Assembly: GCA_949298505.1 (NCBI GenBank)
Contig: CASFWW010000032.1
Coordinates: 1 to 51,114 of the forward strand
Direction: 5' to 3'
Origin: Ornithoclostridium sp949298505
Lineage (GTDB): Bacteria > Bacillota > Clostridia > Christensenellales > UBA3700
DNA length: 51,114 bases
This document shows, in pieces, positions 23,632 to 32,107 of the stretch. The translations under genes were made by a program, and so were the position numbers. Positions within the stretch are counted from its first letter, which is position 1. Every line of letters begins with the position of its first letter. The notes beneath the pieces were generated by a model, which made no database searches, was not told the DNA's origin, and saw only the letters and a list, made by a program, of their open reading frames with translations.

Positions 23632-24452
23632 TTTATGAAAATATGCGTGCTGGGAGCGGCGCCCGACAAAATGTCGTTTATCGCGTATTTCGGGCTGGCG
23701 ATATAGATCTCGGTGCCGTTCTCGAGCGGCGCTTTGATATATTCGAGCTTAGCATACGCGCCGTTTGCGCCCTCTCTACTGCTGCCGACGCACACTTTCT
23801 GATACTCGCATACCGCGTCTATCGCCTCGTAGCTGTCCTTGCCGCATATCTCGGGTATAAGCGTGGACGGGTCGCCCGGCACGCTGTAAATGCCGTCAGT
23901 CGACGTGAAGATGAGCAGAGTCTTGCACTTGACGAGGCACGCTATCTGCGACGCGGTCTCATCGTTATCCGCGCAATGCACGACGTGCTTTTTGCTCTTC
24001 ATCAGGTTCTGAAGTTCGGTCTTTACTATTTCCTCGCTCGAAAGGGGGTCGTTGTAGTTGATTATCGGGATGACTCCCTGCGCGGGGCAACGCAGCAAAA
24101 GGTTCTTCAGATACTCGCGCTTAGCGTCGTCGTTGAAATGCTGGTGCTCTACGAGGATCTGTCTGAGCCCGTATTTGGGATCCGTGAACTGGCGGTAATT
24201 GGACATAAGTATCGCCTGTCCCTGCGCCGCATAGTCCGTCTTTACGTCCTCATACGCGCCGATGAGTTCTCTTCCCGTGCGCCTTATATAATCCAGTCTT
24301 CCTATTTCCGTCGCGCCGCTGGTCACCCATATATAGCCCGGGCGAAGCTGGCGGCTTATCTTAGCGATAACGTTGTAATCGATGTCTCCCCACTTTTTGT
24401 TGACGAGAGCCATCGAGCCGACTTTTCCGACAAGTTCTATATCGAAAGTCAT
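23628..24452 (-). CDS. Amino acid kinase family protein, glutamate 5-kinase-like
   Basis: The 274-residue protein has the amino acid kinase fold. GKVGS near the N-terminus fits the phosphate-binding lysine; VTSGATEIGR, GQAILMSNYRQF, QILVEHQHFND, VIPIINYNDPLS and DNDETASQIACLV parallel glutamate 5-kinase. It lacks the C-terminal PUA domain and there is no proA nearby, so proline synthesis is not assured; the true substrate is unknown. The ATG at 24452 overlaps the previous stop (ATGA) and follows AGGAGAT, so the 13-codon upstream extension is rejected. It lies between a kinase-like protein without a P-loop and a DNA glycosylase. Confidence 0.75.
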   Translation of the reverse strand: MTFDIELVGKVGSMALVNKKWGDIDYNVIAKISRQLRPGYIWVTSGATEIGRLDYIRRTGRELIGAYEDVKTDYAAQGQAILMSNYRQFTDPKYGLRQILVEHQHFNDDAKREYLKNLLLRCPAQGVIPIINYNDPLSSEEIVKTELQNLMKSKKHVVHCADNDETASQIACLVKCKTLLIFTSTDGIYSVPGDPSTLIPEICGKDSYEAIDAVCEYQKVCVGSSREGANGAYAKLEYIKAPLENGTEIYIASPKYAINDILSGAAPSTHIFIK

Positions 24453-24952
24453 TTTACTATCTCCTTTAGCCATTGTTTGGTACGGTTGCATACCAGGTCG
24501 TATCTGTTCACTTTTTCGAGAACGAGGTCAGCGCTGTTTCTTATCAGCTTCCACGTTTCGGTGAGTTGTTTTTTCGTCTGTCCGAGAGCCTTAGCGTAAC
24601 TGTCCTCATGCAGCCTGTCCGCGGCGCGGGTCAGCGCGCAATCTATCAGGACGATATAACTGTCGGTCGCGAGCGCGCACAGCGTAGCGTCCGTGACGAG
24701 ATTCGCGCTTAAAGCTATCACGGAATTTTCGCAATCGGCAAGCGAATTCACGGTATCGTCGGCTTTGGATTTCGCGAACTGCTTGCTGGTAAGCTTTACA
24801 AGCGTATCGGGTTTTCTCCCCGCGCAGAAATAGTCGAATATCCCGACAGAATCCGCGAAGGTCATTTCAAGCTCTTTCGCAAGCCTTTCCGCCGCCCTGC
24901 GACAAAGTTTATAATCCGCTGCAACCAGCGTTATGTTATTCTTGTACGACAT
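24449..24952 (-). CDS. Shikimate kinase-like protein lacking the P-loop
   Basis: This 167-residue protein follows the shikimate kinase layout: N-terminal strand ITLVAADYKLCRRAAERLAKELEMTFAD, a central NSVIALSANLVTDATLCAL strand-loop, and a lid-like TRAADRLHEDSYAKALGQTKKQL helix pair. The GxxGxGKS/T nucleotide-binding loop that should follow the first strand is replaced by AADYKLCRR, so it probably does not bind ATP in the usual way. A regulatory or partner role for the adjacent amino-acid-kinase protein is inference. It overlaps the MBL gene by 17 bp and the kinase gene by 4 bp. Assignment to the fold is moderate. Confidence 0.6.
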   Translation of the reverse strand: MSYKNNITLVAADYKLCRRAAERLAKELEMTFADSVGIFDYFCAGRKPDTLVKLTSKQFAKSKADDTVNSLADCENSVIALSANLVTDATLCALATDSYIVLIDCALTRAADRLHEDSYAKALGQTKKQLTETWKLIRNSADLVLEKVNRYDLVCNRTKQWLKEIVK

Positions 24953-26153
24953 ACACGCCGCGCTTTATGCAGATCGCGTAAAGCGTCTCCCCGTCCGTGA
25001 TGACCGCCACCGCCTGCACTTCGCCGTAATTCTTGTCAGCGGCTTCGGAAGCGGTTATGTTGATACCGCCGTTCTCGCCTATAGTGACGGTGATATCTCC
25101 GTCGCTTCCCGTTATGTATACCTGCCTGAAGCCGTTGTAGTCCGCGTCGGGTACCGCGTCGACGTAACTGTCAAGCCGTGCGAGTAGGTCGGGGTGGGGA
25201 TGAGTATGCTTCTCTTGTGGTTTCTCTCTCGTACCGCTGGTCGAGATTATCGCGAATTCAGCGTCTATCTTGTCGAGAAAAGCCTGCGTGGTTGAGCTTT
25301 TCGAACCGTGATGCCCTACCTTAAGGATATCGGTATCTATATTGTCGAGATAGCCTTTCGAGAGCACGTATTCTTCTGTCATCTCGTTGGCGTCGCCTGT
25401 CAGCACAATAGTCCTTTCCGCATATTCGAGAAGGCATATCGGAGAAACGGCGTTCTTCTTTTCCGCATTATTGAATTTTTCAGGAAAATCATTTTCGTCG
25501 AATGAATAACATTTCATCTCCCAGTTTTCGCCGCTTATGGTATATGCACCTATATTGTTGTTGTATGTGGAGTCGACCGTCTTACCGCTTTCGTCTGTAT
25601 ATGTTTCATTTTTTGCAGCTTGTAAAACCTTTTCCCAAGCATCGCTGTCGTGAGCTCTGTCAATAGGCATATAAAAAGACTTTATCTCATAATTATCGAT
25701 AAGCTTTTTTGCCTCTCGGACATGGTCGTAATCGCCGTGTGTGATAAACAGATAATCTATCTGAGTCACATTCCTTTGCTGCAAGAACTCGTTGGCGTGT
25801 TCCCACGGAGATGTGGAAACTTTTTCGCTACCTATATCCATGACCATATTTTTGCCGTCGGGGAAAGCAATATATATGCAGTCGCCCTGTCCTATATCGA
25901 GAACTGTCATCTGCAAAGTGTCGCCCGTAACGTAAGGATTGTCTTCCTGCCCCGTACCCGTGCCTATACCGCCCGTCTGTTCGGAAGGATCGTCTTTTTG
26001 CATCAAAGAAGCGATTATACCGTTGAGGACGTCGGGTTTGAAATACCACAGCGCGACGAGCGCCGCAACTATTATCAACACGACTACGACAAGAAATATG
26101 ATATTACCTTTGCTGAGTTTTTTCTTGCGTTTTGCCGTTTTTTCTCTTGCCAT
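24936..26153 (-). CDS. Membrane-anchored metallo-beta-lactamase-fold hydrolase, ComEC C-terminal-like
   Basis: The 405-residue protein has a basic N-terminus, one transmembrane helix (about residues 18-40, IIFLVVVVLIIVAALVALW) and a metallo-beta-lactamase domain. LDIGQGDCIYIAFPDGKNMVMDIG and the metal-binding THGDYDH (His, Asp, His ligands) match the hydrolase domain of ComEC/Rec2-like proteins; LTGDANE and VGHHGSKSST are the later metal-site motifs. The channel domain of ComEC is absent, so it is a stand-alone, probably surface-facing, phosphodiesterase or nuclease. The ATG at 26153 is one base past the MFS stop with GAGGAGG inside the MFS gene. The C-terminal 60 residues are unassigned. Confidence 0.85.
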   Translation of the reverse strand: MAREKTAKRKKKLSKGNIIFLVVVVLIIVAALVALWYFKPDVLNGIIASLMQKDDPSEQTGGIGTGTGQEDNPYVTGDTLQMTVLDIGQGDCIYIAFPDGKNMVMDIGSEKVSTSPWEHANEFLQQRNVTQIDYLFITHGDYDHVREAKKLIDNYEIKSFYMPIDRAHDSDAWEKVLQAAKNETYTDESGKTVDSTYNNNIGAYTISGENWEMKCYSFDENDFPEKFNNAEKKNAVSPICLLEYAERTIVLTGDANEMTEEYVLSKGYLDNIDTDILKVGHHGSKSSTTQAFLDKIDAEFAIISTSGTREKPQEKHTHPHPDLLARLDSYVDAVPDADYNGFRQVYITGSDGDITVTIGENGGINITASEAADKNYGEVQAVAVITDGETLYAICIKRGVYVVQE

Positions 26154-26154
26154 G

Positions 26155-27738
26155 TCAGTCCTCCTCGGCAAAATATTCTATGACTTTCTTCTTCTTTTCA
26201 GGCTTGTTATCGCCGTGTCTGGTGAAGAACATAGTGAAGAACGCAACCGCTATACAGCAAACGCCGTACACGAAGATCATGCTCTCTCCGCCTTCCGGAA
26301 CTGCGTCCAGGATAAGACCGGCAAAGAACGGCGTGATCGCCTGTGCGGTCATAGAAGCGACGTAATAATAGCCCGTATACTGACCGACGTTGCTGCCCTT
26401 GGCAAGTTCAACCACCATCGGCAGAGTGTTGACGTTGATTATGACCAGTCCGAAGCCGGCGATCAGGAAGCACGCGGTAAACGCAACTTTGAGAAGCACC
26501 GCGTTGCTGTTGAAACTGCCGTCGTTCAGGAATATGCACGGAATAAATGCGGCGACAGCAATGACCACGCCGATGAGTATCGTCTTTTTTCTGCCCAGCT
26601 TGCCTGCCATAAGCGCAACGGGAAGCAGCGCGATCGCGCCGCCCGCGCCGTTGAGAATGTTGATTATGCCGACAAAGCTGTCTTCCATTTTCAGCACGTT
26701 GGTCGCATAGGTCGAAAGGTGGGTTTTTATTGCGTTCCAGCCCATGAACCACATGAACACCGTGCCGAGAATGAGCACGAAAGAAATGATCTTGTCTTTG
26801 GGAAGTCTCGTATACGTCGCGACCTCTTCTTCGTCGACGACGTTCCATTTCTTTTCCTCTTCAAGTCTTTCGGCGACGAATTTGTTTTCTCTGACCGTAC
26901 AGAGGAAAGCTATCAGCATGACTATCATCACGCCCGCCAAGGTAAAGAACAGCGCGAGGTGCGACTGGTATCTCTGCTTTGCGAGAAGTGTATAGAGGAT
27001 TATCGAAGCAAGACCTCCGGCGCCGCCCATAAACGTTATTATCGCGTTTGCCTGGGATCTGAGCGGCTTGGGCGTTACGTCCGGCATAAGCGCTATCGCG
27101 GGAGATCTGAATGAAGACATTGAAACCAGCAGACCGAGAAGCGCAATGATAAAGCAGATGAATATCGCCGGCTGAGTCTTGGTCACGCTTGCCGCCATTG
27201 ACTCCTGAGCGGAATAAAATGTCGTGAGGAATTTGTTGAACGAAACAAGGCTGTCGCCACTGAGCACGTCGCTTGCCTTGTCTATGCCGCCCGCCGCGCT
27301 GACCTGTTGCCACAGCTGCTGGATCTCTCCCGTCCATGCGTCAGCGTTCAGGAAGCCCTTGTCAACGAGAACCTGCGGATCCGTTATGCTGGCAGCCATG
27401 ACATTTTCAAACTGTACGTTTTCTATGATTATCATGACGACCATGAACACCACGGCGAGAAGCGTGCCTATCACTATGAACGTCGTACGCCTGCCGTATT
27501 TCGCCTTCGTGTATTTATCGGATAAATGTCCGAAGAAAGGCAGCAGGAATATAGCGAGCAGATTGTCAAGACCCATGACCAGACCGTACTGGGTCGCATT
27601 GAGACCGAACATACGGTTGAGGATGAGCGGCATGATGTAGTCGTACACTTCCCAGAAACACATTATGCCCATAAACGCGAAACCGACTACAAGGGTGCGT
27701 TTGACGTTGAGCTTCATTCCGGAATCGTCGTTAGCCAT
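26155..27738 (-). CDS. Major facilitator superfamily transporter (sugar-cation symporter type)
   Basis: The 527-residue protein has about 12 hydrophobic helices. The loop GHLSDKYTKAKYGRRTTFIVIG between helices 2 and 3 fits the MFS D-x-x-x-GRR motif and resembles the GPH/SLC45-like sugar transporters common in clostridia. A soluble insertion of about 80 residues (IENVQFENVMAASITDPQ to TKTQPAIF) lies between helices 4 and 5 and faces outside. The ATG at 27738 is preceded by AAAGGAGA; upstream in-frame codons lack a site. It leads the five-gene operon. The substrate is unknown. Confidence 0.88.
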   Translation of the reverse strand: MANDDSGMKLNVKRTLVVGFAFMGIMCFWEVYDYIMPLILNRMFGLNATQYGLVMGLDNLLAIFLLPFFGHLSDKYTKAKYGRRTTFIVIGTLLAVVFMVVMIIIENVQFENVMAASITDPQVLVDKGFLNADAWTGEIQQLWQQVSAAGGIDKASDVLSGDSLVSFNKFLTTFYSAQESMAASVTKTQPAIFICFIIALLGLLVSMSSFRSPAIALMPDVTPKPLRSQANAIITFMGGAGGLASIILYTLLAKQRYQSHLALFFTLAGVMIVMLIAFLCTVRENKFVAERLEEEKKWNVVDEEEVATYTRLPKDKIISFVLILGTVFMWFMGWNAIKTHLSTYATNVLKMEDSFVGIINILNGAGGAIALLPVALMAGKLGRKKTILIGVVIAVAAFIPCIFLNDGSFNSNAVLLKVAFTACFLIAGFGLVIINVNTLPMVVELAKGSNVGQYTGYYYVASMTAQAITPFFAGLILDAVPEGGESMIFVYGVCCIAVAFFTMFFTRHGDNKPEKKKKVIEYFAEED

Positions 27739-27793
27739 TGAAGAATCTCCTTTTTGTCTCATAAGTTTTCCTTCTGTTGATATTGATATAACT

Positions 27794-27807
27794 GCGCGCA
27801 TGCGCGC
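27794..27807. promoter_or_regulatory. 14-bp perfect GC palindrome in the MFS operon leader
   Basis: GCGCGCATGCGCGC lies between the predicted start point (about 27824) and the MFS start codon. A repressor operator or a weak mRNA hairpin are both possible. Confidence 0.35.
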
Positions 27808-27830
27808 TCTATAATAATATCCTATTCTTC

Positions 27831-27859
27831 AGTATACCAGTACGCGGCTTATTTTTCAA
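27831..27859 (-). promoter_or_regulatory. sigma-A promoter of the MFS-MBL-kinase-glycosylase operon
   Basis: Minus-strand TTGAAA (27859-27854), 17-bp spacer, TATACT (27836-27831). The 27860-28096 stretch up to the divergent pot promoter shows no gene or clear structure. Confidence 0.6.
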
Positions 27860-28096
27860 TAATATTTACAAACTTCGTTTCCACGCAGTCAGAAAACTAC
27901 ACTGTATAAGGTCGGATTTTGTCGCCATGCCGCAAAAGACGATTTTCAGGCTGAAGAAAGTTGTTTGCCTCTTTTCAGCACCTCGGCAAACGGCGGCAAA
28001 CACGCCCTTTCAACAAGCCGGCGTCTCAGCGCAGAAAGCTCTTTTTCCCTCCCTGAAAATATATTGAAAAAACATTAAAATTCAACCTCTAAACGC

Positions 28097-28125
28097 TTGA
28101 CATAACCTTGCAATATTTCTATAAT
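28097..28125 (+). promoter_or_regulatory. sigma-A promoter of the pot operon
   Basis: TTGACA (28097-28102), 17-bp spacer, TATAAT (28120-28125), about 100 bp before the regulator start. Confidence 0.8.
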
Positions 28126-28141
28126 CAACTTGTTTAATAAA

Positions 28142-28160
28142 AATAAACTCGAAGTTTATT
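28142..28160. promoter_or_regulatory. Probable operator of the pot operon
   Basis: AATAAACT-CGA-AGTTTATT is a perfect 8-bp inverted repeat, positioned about 16 bp downstream of the -10 element and upstream of the XRE/cupin regulator gene. Autoregulation by that regulator is the natural reading. Confidence 0.55.
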
Positions 28161-28223
28161 ATGTCAAATTATAAATTACGTCGGGTTTAAAAATACTAAA
28201 CACGAAAGAGGAGGTAAAAGGGA

Positions 28224-28757
28224 GTGGATATCGGCGGCAAACTCAAAGCGATGCGCCTGCAATGCGGTCTGACTCAGGAAGAACTCGCCGACCGTTGCGA
28301 GCTTACCAAAGGTTACATTTCTCAGCTTGAGAACAACCTTACCAGCCCGTCAATTGCGACGCTGATAGACATACTGACAGCCCTGGGAAGCAACCTGAAA
28401 AGCTTTTTCAGCGAGGACACCGAAGAACAGATCGTGTTCTGCGAAGGAGATTTCTTCGTGAAGGAAACCGAAGGTCAATCAATCACCTGGCTCGTGCCCA
28501 ACAGTCAGAAAAACGAAATGGAGCCTATCCTCGTGAAACTTGCCCCTCACACCGCTTCTGACGAAGATATGCCTCACGAAGGAGAAGAATTCGGTTATCT
28601 TCTGAAAGGCAGCGCCCTTCTTCACATCGGCAAGCATACGCACAAGCTCAAACAGGGCGATTCCTTTTACTTCACGGCGCACAAAAGACATTACGTAGAA
28701 AACGTTTCAGACGAAACAGTCGAACTTCTCTGGGTCAGCAGCCCTCCGACGTTCTGA
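28224..28757 (+). CDS. XRE-family regulator with C-terminal cupin (polyamine-responsive type)
   Basis: The 177-residue regulator has an N-terminal helix-turn-helix (about 5-60; LTQEELADRCELTKGYISQLENN) and a C-terminal cupin fold (about 105-172; GEEFGYLLKGSALLHIGKHTHKLKQGDSFYF). This matches the PuuR-like regulators that precede potABCD in Firmicutes, where the cupin is thought to sense polyamines. The start is GTG at 28224, after GGAGGTAAAAGG. It is 18 bp upstream of potA and shares its transcript; the palindrome at 28142 is its likely site. Confidence 0.9.
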   Translation: MDIGGKLKAMRLQCGLTQEELADRCELTKGYISQLENNLTSPSIATLIDILTALGSNLKSFFSEDTEEQIVFCEGDFFVKETEGQSITWLVPNSQKNEMEPILVKLAPHTASDEDMPHEGEEFGYLLKGSALLHIGKHTHKLKQGDSFYFTAHKRHYVENVSDETVELLWVSSPPTF

Positions 28758-28775
28758 TATACGGGAGATAAGACA

Positions 28776-30473
28776 ATGGAAGATAATAAGAACAAAACTC
28801 AAGCCGAATATATCATCGAGCTTAACGGACTTACCAAGATCTACGATGGTAAGACCGTAGTCGACCATATCGACCTCAGGATCAAGCGCGGAGAATTCGT
28901 CACTCTGCTCGGACCCAGCGGTTGCGGCAAGACGACCACGCTCAGAATGATCGCGGGTTTTGAAAAACCCGAAGAAGGCACTATCACGCTCGAAGGCAAG
29001 GACATCGCGGACCTTCCCCCTTACAAGCGCCCCGTCAACACCGTTTTCCAGAAATACGCTCTCTTTCCTCACCTGAACGTGTACAAGAACATCGCGTTCG
29101 GTCTCAAGCTGAAGAAAGTCGAAGTCACCAAAAAGAACATATTCGGCAAGACGGTCACCAAACTCGTCAACATGAAGTATATGCCCGTCGAACAGAAAGT
29201 CGTCAAAAAGGACGGCACAGAGGTCGTCAAGACGGTGCCTTTCTGCCGCTCATATCAGATGATGACCGTGACGACGAAAAAGGGCGTGAAGAAAATCAAA
29301 AAAGTCAACATGTACAAAAAGTTCATTGACGACAAGGTCAAACACGCGCTCAGGATAGTCGGTCTTTCGGGCTACGAGGACAGAGACGTCAACAGCCTCT
29401 CAGGCGGTCAGCAGCAGAGAGTCGCTATCGCGCGCGCTATCGTCAACGAACCGCAGATTCTCCTTCTCGACGAGCCGCTCGGCGCTCTCGACCTCAAGAT
29501 GAGGCAGGAGATGCAACTCGAACTCAAGGATATGCACAAAAAACTGGGCATCACATTCATCTACGTCACGCACGATCAGGAAGAAGCTCTGACCATGAGC
29601 GACACCGTCATCGTAATGAAAGACGGCGTGATCATGCAGGAAGGCACCCCGATCGAGATATACAACGAGCCGCAGAGCGCGTACGTCGCCGACTTTATCG
29701 GCGAATCAAACATCCTCGACGGTGTTATGCCCGAGGACAAGAAGGTCGTGTTCGCAGGCGCGGAATTCGAATGTGTGGACACCGGCTTCAAGCCGAACGA
29801 AGAAGTCGACGTCGTTATCCGCCCCGAAGACTGGGTGATAAAGCGCGAAGGCAACGGCATCCTCAGCGGCGAAATAACGGGCTGTATGTTCCGCGGCGTG
29901 CATTACGAAATGACCTGTATGGCAGGCGGTTATGAACTCATACTTCACAACACCGTAGAGTACAAGCCGGGCAGAAAGATCGGGCTTTACGTAGACCCCG
30001 AAAACATACAGATCATGCACAAACAACACGTCGACAACACTCTGCCCGTCAGGTTTACGTCAAATACGACTTTCGATATGTGCGGCGGAATTTACACCTT
30101 CTCACCCTCGGCTTGCTTTGAAAACTGCGAGTACGACGAGGAGAACGACGTGCTGAAAATAAACGGCGAAGAAGTGACCCTGAAAGGCAAAGAAGCCAAG
30201 GTCAGCTTCGAATTCGACAGCATCGACATGACTGACGACGAATACGCGGCACCCCTTGCAGGCAACGTCGAAAGCATGATATACAAAGGCAAAAACTATC
30301 TTGTCGACATAAAGACGGACGACAACTCGCATATCTATGCGGACACCGAATATCTGTGGGACAAGTACGACAGAGTCGGTATAAAAGTAGACGCTGACAA
30401 GTTCTCTTTCTCAGAGTGCGATTTTCTTAAAAATGCGCCTTTAACCTACACGGGAGTGCAAAAAAATGCGTAA
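28776..30473 (+). CDS. potA: Spermidine/putrescine ABC transporter ATPase PotA, extended form
   Basis: The importer ATPase has Walker A GPSGCGKTT, Q-loop VFQKYALFPHLNV, signature SLSGGQQQRV, Walker B ILLLDEPLGALD and switch His in YVTHDQEEA. The 565-residue length far exceeds the usual 350-380. About 75 Lys/Val-rich residues (from VEVTKKNIFGKTV to KKFIDDK) are inserted between the Q-loop and the signature, in the helical subdomain that contacts the permeases, and about 150 residues follow the normal TOBE domain. Long PotA proteins with such an insert are known in Mollicutes, from memory. It overlaps potB by 8 bp. Confidence 0.93.
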   Translation: MEDNKNKTQAEYIIELNGLTKIYDGKTVVDHIDLRIKRGEFVTLLGPSGCGKTTTLRMIAGFEKPEEGTITLEGKDIADLPPYKRPVNTVFQKYALFPHLNVYKNIAFGLKLKKVEVTKKNIFGKTVTKLVNMKYMPVEQKVVKKDGTEVVKTVPFCRSYQMMTVTTKKGVKKIKKVNMYKKFIDDKVKHALRIVGLSGYEDRDVNSLSGGQQQRVAIARAIVNEPQILLLDEPLGALDLKMRQEMQLELKDMHKKLGITFIYVTHDQEEALTMSDTVIVMKDGVIMQEGTPIEIYNEPQSAYVADFIGESNILDGVMPEDKKVVFAGAEFECVDTGFKPNEEVDVVIRPEDWVIKREGNGILSGEITGCMFRGVHYEMTCMAGGYELILHNTVEYKPGRKIGLYVDPENIQIMHKQHVDNTLPVRFTSNTTFDMCGGIYTFSPSACFENCEYDEENDVLKINGEEVTLKGKEAKVSFEFDSIDMTDDEYAAPLAGNVESMIYKGKNYLVDIKTDDNSHIYADTEYLWDKYDRVGIKVDADKFSFSECDFLKNAPLTYTGVQKNA

Positions 30474-31242
30474 CGCGTTCAGAAAAATGCTGGCGACGCC
30501 GTACGCTTTGTTCATGGCGTTGTTCGTGATACTGCCGATAATCCTGATCGCCGTATATGCGTTTGTAGACAGCGAAGGGGCATTTACTCTCCTGGGGAAT
30601 TTCAAGGAGCTTGCAAAAGAGAAATCGCTGACGAACGTCATAAAAAACTCTCTCATCGCAGGTCTTTCAACCAGTTTGATCTGTCTTCTGATCGGATATC
30701 CGATTGCGTATTATCTGACCAAAAAGGAGTTCAACCGCACCGGAGTAATGATAGGGCTTTTCCTCGTGCCGATGTGGGTCAACTTCCTGCTCAGAATGAT
30801 GTCGACCAAGGCGGTTTTCGGCGTTCTCGGCATACCTCTCGGAATGGGCACGGTCATATACGGTCTGTGCTACGAGTTCCTGCCGTTCATGATAATGCCG
30901 ATATACACCACCTTGCTCAAGATCGACAAAATGTATCTTGAAGGAGCGGAAGACCTGGGGGCAACGCCGATAAAAGCTTTCTGGAAAGTCACTGTGCCAC
31001 TCTCCATACCCGGTGTAATAAGCGGACTTACGATGGTGATAATCCCGTCGGTCACGACGTTTGCCGTCTCTGAAATACTCTCAGACAACAAGATAAAGCT
31101 GCTCGGCGATTTCATCTACAACCTTAAAGCTTACAACCTGAATATGGCAAGCGCGATATCTCTCGTCCTTATGGTCCTGCTGGCTATATCCATGATCATA
31201 ACCAACAAGTTCAACGACGAGGAAGGAGGCGGAATATGGTAA
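30466..31242 (+). CDS. potB: Spermidine/putrescine ABC transporter permease PotB
   Basis: The 258-residue inner-membrane permease has about six helices and the ATPase-docking EAA motif EGAEDLGATPIKAFWKVTVPLSIPG (about residues 163-187). An in-frame ATG at 30466 lies within the potA end, and the gene overlaps potC by 7 bp, so stoichiometric translation is likely. It forms a heterodimeric channel with PotC for polyamine import powered by PotA. Confidence 0.95.
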   Translation: MRNAFRKMLATPYALFMALFVILPIILIAVYAFVDSEGAFTLLGNFKELAKEKSLTNVIKNSLIAGLSTSLICLLIGYPIAYYLTKKEFNRTGVMIGLFLVPMWVNFLLRMMSTKAVFGVLGIPLGMGTVIYGLCYEFLPFMIMPIYTTLLKIDKMYLEGAEDLGATPIKAFWKVTVPLSIPGVISGLTMVIIPSVTTFAVSEILSDNKIKLLGDFIYNLKAYNLNMASAISLVLMVLLAISMIITNKFNDEEGGGIW

Positions 31243-32063
31243 GAAAGGTCCTGGTCAGATGTTTCATCGGCATCATCCTCATCCTCCTCTATCTTCCGAT
31301 AGTGTGGATGATCGTGTTCTCGTTCACGGATACTCCGTCGTTCAGCAACTGGAACGGCTTCACGTTCCAGAACTACATCGACCTGTTCACCGGACAGAGC
31401 GCAAACGCAAGTCGTATAAGCGAAGCGGTGATAAACACTCTGTTCGTCGGCGTTTTCACCAGCCTTTTGTCAACGATACTGGGCACTCTGGGCGCGATCG
31501 GTCTGCACGCGATACACAGCAAGCGCATAAAAACCGCTTATACGGTCTCCAATCAGATCCCGATGATCAACAGTGAAATAGTCACCGCGATATCCCTCGC
31601 CCTACTCTTCAATCTGGTCGCTTCGACGATAAGCATATCTGAGGGCACCTGGCTGGAAACGGCGATAAAACTCATACTGGCGCACACGACGTTCTGCACG
31701 CCTTACGTTCTGCTCAACGTTCTGCCCCGCCTGCAAAAGTCTGACAACAAAATATACGAAGCGGCGCTCGACCTGGGCTGCACGCCCGCGAAGGCTATGT
31801 TCAAGGTGGTCATTCCGGACATATTGCCCGGAATTGTCGTCGGCGCGATCCTCGCGTTCACGCTGTCCATCGACGATTTCGTGATAACCAAGGTCAATGT
31901 GACAAGCTTCGAGACTCTGTCCACGATGCTGTACGGCTTGAAGAGCGGCAAACATCCGTTGCCTGCGGATATAAAATCGCTGTTCTCCATCATATTCTTC
32001 ATCGTGTTCGCGGGAGTTATGATAATGTACAGCCCCAAAAATCAGGCAAAAAGCAAGAAATGA
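31236..32063 (+). CDS. potC: Spermidine/putrescine ABC transporter permease PotC
   Basis: The 275-residue permease begins with a hydrophobic helix (LVRCFIGIILILLYLPIVWMI) and carries the EAA loop EAALDLGCTPAKAMFKVVIPDILPG. The segment LPIVWMIVFSFTD is typical of PotC/PotI proteins. GAGGAAGGAGG in the end of potB is its ribosome binding site. The C-terminus is a short basic tail (NQAKSKK). Confidence 0.95.
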   Translation: MVRKVLVRCFIGIILILLYLPIVWMIVFSFTDTPSFSNWNGFTFQNYIDLFTGQSANASRISEAVINTLFVGVFTSLLSTILGTLGAIGLHAIHSKRIKTAYTVSNQIPMINSEIVTAISLALLFNLVASTISISEGTWLETAIKLILAHTTFCTPYVLLNVLPRLQKSDNKIYEAALDLGCTPAKAMFKVVIPDILPGIVVGAILAFTLSIDDFVITKVNVTSFETLSTMLYGLKSGKHPLPADIKSLFSIIFFIVFAGVMIMYSPKNQAKSKK

Positions 32064-32107
32064 CCCGCAATATGCGGCAACAATAAAAACACCCAAGGAG
32101 TACTTTT

